Of a stretch of 20,127 bases of DNA, positions 14,693-20,127 are shown piece by piece; position 1 is the first letter of the stretch; every line of letters starts with the position of its first letter. The notes below the pieces were generated by a model. It saw only the letters and a program-made list of their open reading frames with translations. It did not search any database and was not told the DNA's origin. Source of the DNA: JALYUS01 sp038231255 (GTDB lineage: Bacteria > Chloroflexota > Chloroflexia > Thermomicrobiales > JALYUS01). Made by a program: the position numbers and the translations under genes. The stretch lies in assembly GCA_038231255.1 (NCBI GenBank), contig JBBRLR010000082.1, forward strand, positions 1 through 20,127, in the 5' to 3' direction.

Positions 14693-15607
14693 TCAACTGA
14701 TGCGCGGGTCGAGGGCGTCGCGGAGGCCGTCAGCGATTAAGAAGACGCTGAGGACGGTGAGAAAAATCATCACGCCGGGGCTGACGACGAGCCAGGGCGC
14801 TTTGAGCGCATACTGGAATGACTTGGCAAGCATGTTTCCCCAACTCGCCGTCGGCGGCTGCACACCGAAGCCGAGTGCGCTCAGGCCTGATTCCGCGAGG
14901 ATCGCCCCCGCGATGTCGAACCCGGCGACGACCAGCACCGTCGAGATGACATTCGGGAAGATATGCCGGAACATCAGCCGTCCATTCGAGGAGCCGAGAA
15001 CGCGCGCCGCGTCAATGTAATCCCGCTGGCTGACAGACAGAACGATTGCCCGCACTTGCCGCGCCGTCCCCTGCCAACTGAAAAGGCCGAGGATCAACGC
15101 CAGCCCGACGACGCCCGGCGAAAAGATCACCGAAAGCAGGATGAGCAGAAAGAGAAGTGGGATATTGACCGTCGTCTGGATCAGTCCGTTGATCGCGTCG
15201 TCCACCCAGCGGCGATAAAAACCGCCGAGCACGCCGAGGCTAACGCCGATGACGAGCGAGGTCAGCGTCGCAAGGACACCGATCAGGAGCGAAATTCGCC
15301 CCGCGTAGAGCAGGCGGATGAGGATGTCCCGCCCCAGTTCGTCGGTGCCGAGCCAGTGCGCGTGGGAGGGCTTCTCCAGGCGCGACAATAAATCCTGCAG
15401 CGCCGGGTCTTTGTCGAGGAGATGCCCCAACAGTGGCGCGGCGAGGCTCAGGAGCGTAACGAGTAGGAGCAACACGGCGGCAAAGATCGTCACGCGGTCG
15501 CGCCGCAGGTGGCGGTACGCGCGCTGCCAGTAACTGAGACTCGGCGTGCCCGCCGCTTGCGCCCGATCCACCGTCCCGAATGTCCGCTCGCTCGCTCGCG
15601 CGCTCAC
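14693..15607 (-). CDS. Peptide/nickel-type ABC transporter permease, DppC/OppC family
   Basis: A 304-residue inner-membrane permease with about six transmembrane helices. The N-terminal OppC_N-like segment (YWQRAYRHLRRDRVTIFAAV) is followed by the DppC marker HWLGTDELGRDILIRLLYAG, and the cytoplasmic EAA loop is DYIDAARVLGSSNGRLMFRH, which contacts the transporter ATPases. GFGVQPPTASWGNML near the end is also family-typical. The start is GTG 15607, three bases after the stop of the DppB-like gene, consistent with translational coupling. It forms the channel with the upstream DppB-like permease and receives substrate from the lipoprotein at 16628-18403. No ATP-binding subunits lie downstream; a long inverted repeat and a converging gene follow instead. 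Confidence 0.95.
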   Translation of the reverse strand: MSARASERTFGTVDRAQAAGTPSLSYWQRAYRHLRRDRVTIFAAVLLLLVTLLSLAAPLLGHLLDKDPALQDLLSRLEKPSHAHWLGTDELGRDILIRLLYAGRISLLIGVLATLTSLVIGVSLGVLGGFYRRWVDDAINGLIQTTVNIPLLFLLILLSVIFSPGVVGLALILGLFSWQGTARQVRAIVLSVSQRDYIDAARVLGSSNGRLMFRHIFPNVISTVLVVAGFDIAGAILAESGLSALGFGVQPPTASWGNMLAKSFQYALKAPWLVVSPGVMIFLTVLSVFLIADGLRDALDPRIS

Positions 15608-15610
15608 TGG

Positions 15611-16555
15611 TTACTCATAGCGCACGCGCGGGTCCGCGAAGCCGTAGGCGATGTCGGCGAGCAAATTGCCGAGGATGACCAGCGACGCGAAGATGACCGT
15701 CAGGGCCATCACCGTCGGGTAATCGCGGCGGAAGGCGGCCTGCACGGCGAGACGGCCCATCCCCGGCCACGAAAAGACCGTCTCGAACAGCACCGCACCG
15801 GAGAAAAAGCCGGCCAGCGACCCGCCCATGATCGTGATGATCGGCAGCAGCGCATTGCGCACGATATGGCGGAGGGTGACGGTGCGCTCCCGCAGCCCCT
15901 TCGCGCGCGCCGTGCGGACGTAATCCTGCTGGAGCACATCGAGCATCCCAGAGCGCATGAAGCGGGCGAACAAAATCCAGAAACTCATCGCGGCGATGAT
16001 CGCGGGCAGCAGGAGATGATGCAATCGCCCGACAATATCGCCGGACTGCCCCGGCTCCGCGATGCCGCCGAGCGGGAAGATGCCGAACGGCGCGGCGAAA
16101 ACGAGGATCATCAGCCCGAGCCACCAGTGCGGGATCGCCTGCCCGACGACGGTGAAGATGCGGATCGCCGTGTCCACCGGGCCACCGCGATGCAGCGCGG
16201 CCTGGATGCCGAGCGGGATACCGATCAGACCGATCACAAATGCCGCCAGCGACAGTTCCAGCGTCGCGGGCGCCCGCTCTAATACTTTGTCGAGCACCGG
16301 CCGATTGTCCTCGAAGGATCGTCCGAAATTCAGGCGCACGACGTTGCCGACCCACTTCGCGTACTGCACCGGGATCGGCTGGTCGAGTCCGAAGCTGTGC
16401 GCGAGTTGCGCCTTATATTCCGGCGTGATGTCCGGGCTTTCCAGCAGCGTCGTTGGCCCACCGGGCGCGAGATGGACAATCACGAACGTGATCAGCGTGA
16501 CGCCGAGCAGGAAAAAGAGCGACTGGATGAACCGCCGGGCGAGAAACCGTGCCAT
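15611..16555 (-). CDS. Peptide/nickel-type ABC transporter permease, DppB/OppB family
   Basis: A 314-residue membrane protein beginning MARFLARRFIQSLFFLLGVT, the usual DppB start, then HLAPGGPTTLL and FGLDQPIPVQYAKWVGNVV. It has about six helices, and the EAA loop is DYVRTARAKGLRERTVTLRH. The end IVILGNLLADIAYGFADPRVRYE-like tail (residues about 293-314) is the family's conserved C-terminus. ATG 16555 follows GGAGGCGCT; a longer reading from 16600 adds a tail with no family match. It pairs with the DppC-like subunit three bases downstream. A 72-base gap with small repeats separates it from the binding-protein gene. Substrate class (peptides, oligosaccharides or nickel) is not defined by the permease. 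Confidence 0.95.
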   Translation of the reverse strand: MARFLARRFIQSLFFLLGVTLITFVIVHLAPGGPTTLLESPDITPEYKAQLAHSFGLDQPIPVQYAKWVGNVVRLNFGRSFEDNRPVLDKVLERAPATLELSLAAFVIGLIGIPLGIQAALHRGGPVDTAIRIFTVVGQAIPHWWLGLMILVFAAPFGIFPLGGIAEPGQSGDIVGRLHHLLLPAIIAAMSFWILFARFMRSGMLDVLQQDYVRTARAKGLRERTVTLRHIVRNALLPIITIMGGSLAGFFSGAVLFETVFSWPGMGRLAVQAAFRRDYPTVMALTVIFASLVILGNLLADIAYGFADPRVRYE

Positions 16556-16567
16556 AGCGCCTCCGGC

Positions 16568-16624
16568 GCAGGAAGCAGTGAGCCGTTGGTCAGACCCCAC
16601 TGCCCACTGCCCACTGCCTCCTGC
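16568..16624. repeat. Short inverted repeat with CCCACTG tandem units
   Basis: GCAGGAAGCAGTG (16568-16580) is inverted, with one mismatch, as CACTGCCTCCTGC (16612-16624). Between and overlapping the arms, CCCACTG is repeated three times in tandem (16596-16616). It lies between the binding-protein gene and the first permease, where a hairpin could set the ratio of binding protein to permease transcript. Confidence 0.7.
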
Positions 16625-16627
16625 CCA

Positions 16628-18403
16628 CTATCCCTGTATCCACCACTCCCACACATCGTTGAGGCCGAGCGCTTTGCTCACTTTGACGCCCTGGACGCGC
16701 TTGTTGATGACCTGATGGCCGAGTTCGTAGTAGAGCCAGATCCACGGCGCTTCGTCGGCGAGCGTCCGGCTGACCTCCTGGTACAGGACCGCGCGCTTGC
16801 CCCGATCGAGTTCCTTCAACCCCTGCTCGTAGAGGTCCTGCACCCGAGGATTCTGATAATCCACACGGTTGAAAGCGGGACCGGCGTCCTTCTTGAACCA
16901 GATGGTGTCAGGGTCAACGCCGGCGATGTAGGCATTGACGTACGCCGCCCAGTCGTACGGACCTTCTTTGGTCTGCTTGAGGAGCGCGCCGAACTCCAGG
17001 CCGCGCACTTCGACATCCGCGCCGATTGCCTTCCATTGCTGCTGCGCAATCGTCGCCAGTTGCTCGCGCACGGGCGTCGTGTTTGGCCCGAAAAGGACGA
17101 GCATTTTCAGCGGCTGGCCGTTCTTCTCGCGCACGCCGCTCGCGCCCGGCTTCCACCCCGCCTCGTCGAGCAACTGCTTCGCCTTGGCGAGATCATATTT
17201 GTACGGGTTTGCGTTTGGGTCCGCCGCCCAACTGGTCGGCAAGTACATCTGTGTCGCCCGCTTGCCGATCTCGTAGGTCAATTTGCTGACGATGGCGTCC
17301 TTGTCAATCGCGTAATTGAGCGCCTGCCGGACATTCTTATCCTTCAACGCCTCCATCCGGGTGTTAAGACCGATATAGGTGACGGCGAGGTTCGCGGCGT
17401 CGGTCGGGTAGGCAGTGAGTTTGGCGTTTTTCTTCAGGTCCGGCCAGTTCTCCGGCTCCGGGCCGTATTGGTCCACCTCGCCGTTGATCAGCGCCTGCGT
17501 CGCGACATTCGCATTGCCGTAGATGCGGTAGGTGATCCGGTCAATGTGCGGGCGACCGAGGAAGAATTTGTCGTTCGCGGCAAAAGTCGCGTTCTGGTCC
17601 TTCTTCCACTCGACGAGCGTGTATGCCCCCGGCACGACGCTCGGCTTGAAGATTTCCGGGTTCTTGTTCGGGTCTGCCCAGTCGAGATTTTCCCAGATAT
17701 GTTTGGGCAGGACGTATTGGAGCGCGTACGCGACCTTCTCCTGACTGGTCGCCAGCACATTCACCAGTTTCACTTCGAGCGTCTTCGCGTCAATGTCTTT
17801 GATGCTGGCGATGTAGGGCGTGTACGAACCGAGATTCGGCCAGCCGTTCGCCTTGTCGCTCGCCTTCGACCACGTCCATGCGTAATCGGTCGCCGTGACC
17901 GGCTTGCCGTCGCTGAACTGGAGGTTGTCGCGCAGCGTAAAGGTCAGTGTCGTGTTGTCCGCGCTTTTCTGGACCGACGCGGCGGCATACGGTTTCAGTT
18001 CAAGCGTGTCCTTATCGTACCGCAGCAGCGGCAGGAGGAACATCAGGTCAATGTATGCGCCGGAAGGGGTGTCGGTGTACTTGAAGGGGTGGAGCGTCGT
18101 CCCCTCAGTCGTCGTGGCGATCTTCAGTTCGCCGCCATTGACCGGCGTGCCCGCACTCGTCGCGGCGGTCGGCGCGGCGCCCGTTGATGCGCCCGTCCCG
18201 CTCGTCGGCGCGGCGGTCGTCGCATTGCTCGCGGTTGTCGCGCCCGCGGTCGGCGCACTGGAGCCGCCGCACGCGGCGAGGAAGACCGCAATCGCCGAGG
18301 TGGAAAGCCCAAGACCAGCGGCCCGGACGATGAACTGGCGGCGACTCAACCGCCTCGTCGTCAGTGAACGCAACAAGCGCTGCAATTGCGCATCGCTGGA
18401 CAT
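16628..18403 (-). CDS. ABC transporter substrate-binding lipoprotein, family 5 (SBP_bac_5)
   Basis: A 591-residue extracytoplasmic binding protein. The N-terminus has a twin-arginine motif (TTRRLSRRQFIVRAAG, Arg21-Arg22), a hydrophobic core and a lipobox FLAAC with Cys45, so Tat export and lipid anchoring are both indicated. A Ser/Thr/Ala-rich linker (46-100) precedes the family 5 domain, marked by LHPFKYTDTP, LTFTLRDNLQFSDGKPVTATDYAW and KNVRQALNYAIDKDAIV. Such proteins bind oligopeptides, nickel or sugars and deliver them to DppB/C. The start is ATG 18403, behind GGAGGGTAGC. It heads the operon with the two permeases. The ligand is undetermined. Confidence 0.94.
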   Translation of the reverse strand: MSSDAQLQRLLRSLTTRRLSRRQFIVRAAGLGLSTSAIAVFLAACGGSSAPTAGATTASNATTAAPTSGTGASTGAAPTAATSAGTPVNGGELKIATTTEGTTLHPFKYTDTPSGAYIDLMFLLPLLRYDKDTLELKPYAAASVQKSADNTTLTFTLRDNLQFSDGKPVTATDYAWTWSKASDKANGWPNLGSYTPYIASIKDIDAKTLEVKLVNVLATSQEKVAYALQYVLPKHIWENLDWADPNKNPEIFKPSVVPGAYTLVEWKKDQNATFAANDKFFLGRPHIDRITYRIYGNANVATQALINGEVDQYGPEPENWPDLKKNAKLTAYPTDAANLAVTYIGLNTRMEALKDKNVRQALNYAIDKDAIVSKLTYEIGKRATQMYLPTSWAADPNANPYKYDLAKAKQLLDEAGWKPGASGVREKNGQPLKMLVLFGPNTTPVREQLATIAQQQWKAIGADVEVRGLEFGALLKQTKEGPYDWAAYVNAYIAGVDPDTIWFKKDAGPAFNRVDYQNPRVQDLYEQGLKELDRGKRAVLYQEVSRTLADEAPWIWLYYELGHQVINKRVQGVKVSKALGLNDVWEWWIQG

Positions 18404-18513
18404 GCTACCCTCCGTGATGAGTGTCATCGCCGCACACAACCACGCGCGGCTTACTGTGCGACCGGCACGGGAATCCGCGCGCGTAATACCGTCAAGCGCA
18501 ACGCGCCCATCGT

Positions 18514-18570
18514 GGTAGCGCAGGCTTTCCAGCCTGCGAGCAGGACGCAGGCTGGAAAGCCTGCGCTACC
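18514..18570. repeat. Perfect 25-bp inverted repeat with self-palindromic arms
   Basis: Bases 18514-18538 and 18546-18570 are exact inverted copies separated by a seven-base loop (AGCAGGA). Each arm also contains GCAGGCT-TTCC-AGCCTGC, so it can fold alone. The transcript can therefore form one 25-bp hairpin or two 7-bp hairpins. It lies just past the guaB stop and upstream of the binding-protein gene on the same strand. No T-run follows. The arm resembles modules at 2408-2432 and 7294-7314. Confidence 0.92.
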
Positions 18571-18580
18571 CAGTTTCCGT

Positions 18581-20110
18581 TCAGTTCGACGCGCGGTAAT
18601 TCGGCGCTTCTTTGGTGATGGCGATGCTGTGCGGATGGCTTTCGCGCAGCCCGGCGCTCGTGATGCGGTTGAAGTGCGTGTCGCGCTGCATCGCCCGGAT
18701 GTCCGCCGCGCCCGCGTAACCCATTGCGGAGCGGAGGCCACCGATCAACTGATAGACGAGCGGGCTGAGCGCCCCTTTATACGCGACGCGCCCCTCGATC
18801 CCCTCCGGCACGTACTTGTTGACATTGCCGGAAACGCCCTCCTGGAAGTAACGATCCGATGAGAAGCGGGCCTTCATCGCGCCGAGCGATCCCATGCCTC
18901 GGTATTCCTTGAACCGTTCGCCTTGATACAGCACGACCTCACCCGGCGATTCGTCCAGCCCCGCGAAGAGCGAGCCGAGCATGACGCTGTCCGCCCCGGC
19001 GGCAATCGCCTTAGCGAGATCGCCGCTGAACTGGATGCCGCCGTCGGCGATCACCGGGATGTCATAGGCCGCCGCCGCGCGCATGCAGTTCCAGATTGCG
19101 GTGATCTGTGGCACGCCCGTGCCGGCGACGACGCGCGTCGTGCAGATGCTGCCCGGCCCGATGCCGACTTTAATGCCATCCGCACCCGCCTCGATCAGCG
19201 CCTCCGCCGCGCCCGCCGTGGCGATGTTCCCGGCGATCACCGGCACGTCCCACGTCTGCTTGATGCGCTGGACGACCCGGATAATGTCTCGATGATGCCC
19301 GTGCGACGTGTCCACAAAGAGGGCGTCAATCTCCTTGGCCACGAGCGCCTCGGCGCGTTCCATCGCGCTGTCGCCCGTGCCGACTGCCGCCCCGACGCGC
19401 AGTCGGCCTTTGCTGTCCTTGGAGGCATTCGGGAACTGGATGCGCTTCTGAATATCCTTGACGGTGATCAACCCCTTGAGGCGGAACTGGTCATCCACAA
19501 CGGGCAGTTTCTCGATCTTGTTGTGATACAGGATCGCCTTCGCCTGTTCGAGCGTCGTGCCGACTGGGACGGTGACGAGGTTTTCCTTCGTCATCCGCTC
19601 ACGGATCGGCTGATCCACATTCTCCTCGAACCGCAGGTCGCGGTTGGTAAGGATGCCGACAAGTTTGCCCTGCGCGTCGGTGATCGGTACGCCGGAGATG
19701 TGGTAGCGCTCCATCATCGCTCGCGCGTCCCGCACGCGGTCATCGGGGCCGAGCGTAAGCGGTTCGACGATCATGCCGGACTCACTACGCTTCACCTTGT
19801 CTACTTCGTCCACCTGCGCGTCAATCGGCAGGTTGCGGTGGATGACGCCGATGCCGCCTTCCCGCGCGAGGGCGATGGCGAGGCGCGCCTCGGTGACGGT
19901 ATCCATCGCGGCGGAGATGAGCGGGATCGAGAGGGTGATGTCGCGTGTCAGCCGCGTGATAGTGCTGACATCCTTCGGCATTACGTCCGATGCGGCGGGT
20001 TCGATCAGGACATCATCGAACGTCAACGCTTCGGGGCCGAATTTGGCGGCGAATGCCACGTCGGATGGGGACGGATCGGGGCTGCTCAGGTACTTTTCGA
20101 CCGTCTGCAT
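18581..20110 (-). CDS. guaB: Inosine-5'-monophosphate dehydrogenase
   Basis: This 509-residue IMPDH catalyses the NAD-dependent oxidation of IMP to XMP, the committed step of GMP synthesis, in the cytoplasm. The TIM barrel is split by two CBS domains (about 118-170 and 178-228; HISGVPITDAQGKLVGILTN, KIEKLPVVDDQFRLKGLITV). Catalytic Cys323 lies in GPGSICTTRVVAG, the IMP-phosphate loop in ADGGIQFSGD (356-365), and the mobile flap region includes Arg420-Tyr421 followed by EGIEGRV. The start ATG 20110 is preceded by GAGGAGG at a nine-base spacing. The N-terminus is about 20 residues longer than usual before ALTFDDVLIEP. All key residues are present. The upstream region is cut by the window edge. 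Confidence 0.97.
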   Translation of the reverse strand: MQTVEKYLSSPDPSPSDVAFAAKFGPEALTFDDVLIEPAASDVMPKDVSTITRLTRDITLSIPLISAAMDTVTEARLAIALAREGGIGVIHRNLPIDAQVDEVDKVKRSESGMIVEPLTLGPDDRVRDARAMMERYHISGVPITDAQGKLVGILTNRDLRFEENVDQPIRERMTKENLVTVPVGTTLEQAKAILYHNKIEKLPVVDDQFRLKGLITVKDIQKRIQFPNASKDSKGRLRVGAAVGTGDSAMERAEALVAKEIDALFVDTSHGHHRDIIRVVQRIKQTWDVPVIAGNIATAGAAEALIEAGADGIKVGIGPGSICTTRVVAGTGVPQITAIWNCMRAAAAYDIPVIADGGIQFSGDLAKAIAAGADSVMLGSLFAGLDESPGEVVLYQGERFKEYRGMGSLGAMKARFSSDRYFQEGVSGNVNKYVPEGIEGRVAYKGALSPLVYQLIGGLRSAMGYAGAADIRAMQRDTHFNRITSAGLRESHPHSIAITKEAPNYRASN

Positions 20111-20127
20111 CGGGCATTCGCCTCCTC

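Noticed and set aside
16397..18187. A 596-codon plus-strand frame antisense to the ABC genes
   Set aside because: Its composition is that of a high-GC shadow frame with no recognisable motif, and it is opposite clear binding-protein and permease genes.
1..20127. tRNA, rRNA, riboswitch or a defence/toxin-antitoxin system
   Set aside because: I recognised no such structures or conserved motifs on either strand, though by-eye reading can miss a lone tRNA or a novel RNA.

Overview
The window is GC-rich and densely coded. It fits a member of the Chloroflexota, perhaps near the Thermomicrobia/Sphaerobacter branch. The grounds are a LysX-type amino-acid ligase, a Gram-positive/Chloroflexi-style LexA box, a cupredoxin fused to a large domain of a type I associate with Chloroflexota secreted proteins, and many short dyad repeats between genes. 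This placement is inference from content; no rRNA or other taxonomic marker is present.

Layout. At the left edge is the N-terminus of a MoxR-type AAA+ ATPase (minus strand), diverging from a FAD-dependent phytoene-desaturase/PYROXD2-like oxidoreductase (584-2242, plus). A minus-strand group follows, in transcription order: lysX (6321 to 5395), a class III PLP aminotransferase whose ATG abuts the lysX stop, and, after a repeat-bearing gap, an M20 metallopeptidase. lexA (6547-7218) diverges from lysX, with an SOS box filling the spacer of a near-consensus promoter, and ends at a clear terminator. A small TTG-initiated protein of unknown function overlaps, tail to tail, a Tat-exported seven-blade WD40 protein. 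Next on the minus strand are a Tat-exported GlcG/HbpS-like protein and a two-domain cupredoxin. A decayed IS3-family element (about 11128-11795) sits between the cupredoxin and an MFS exporter (minus). A THUMP-like SAM methyltransferase (plus) converges on a peptide/nickel-type ABC import operon (minus: Tat/lipobox binding protein, DppB-like permease, DppC-like permease, no ATPases in view). IMP dehydrogenase guaB (minus) closes the window.

How the genes work together. The clearest functional units are lysX with its coupled aminotransferase (and perhaps the M20 enzyme) as an amino-acid biosynthetic set, autoregulated lexA, and the three-gene peptide-uptake operon. The remaining genes look like independent loci.

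The most unusual non-coding feature is the number of dyad elements between genes: two copies of a long CACAGAG-rich inverted repeat, a perfect 25-bp inverted repeat whose arms are themselves hairpins, a roughly 156-bp MITE-like inverted repeat, and simpler ones. A roughly 25-bp module is shared among three of these sites. I saw no tRNA, rRNA, CRISPR array or defence system, and I do not claim a wholly new system. The best leads are the shared repeat module, the rearranged lysX neighbourhood and the exported copper and WD40 proteins.
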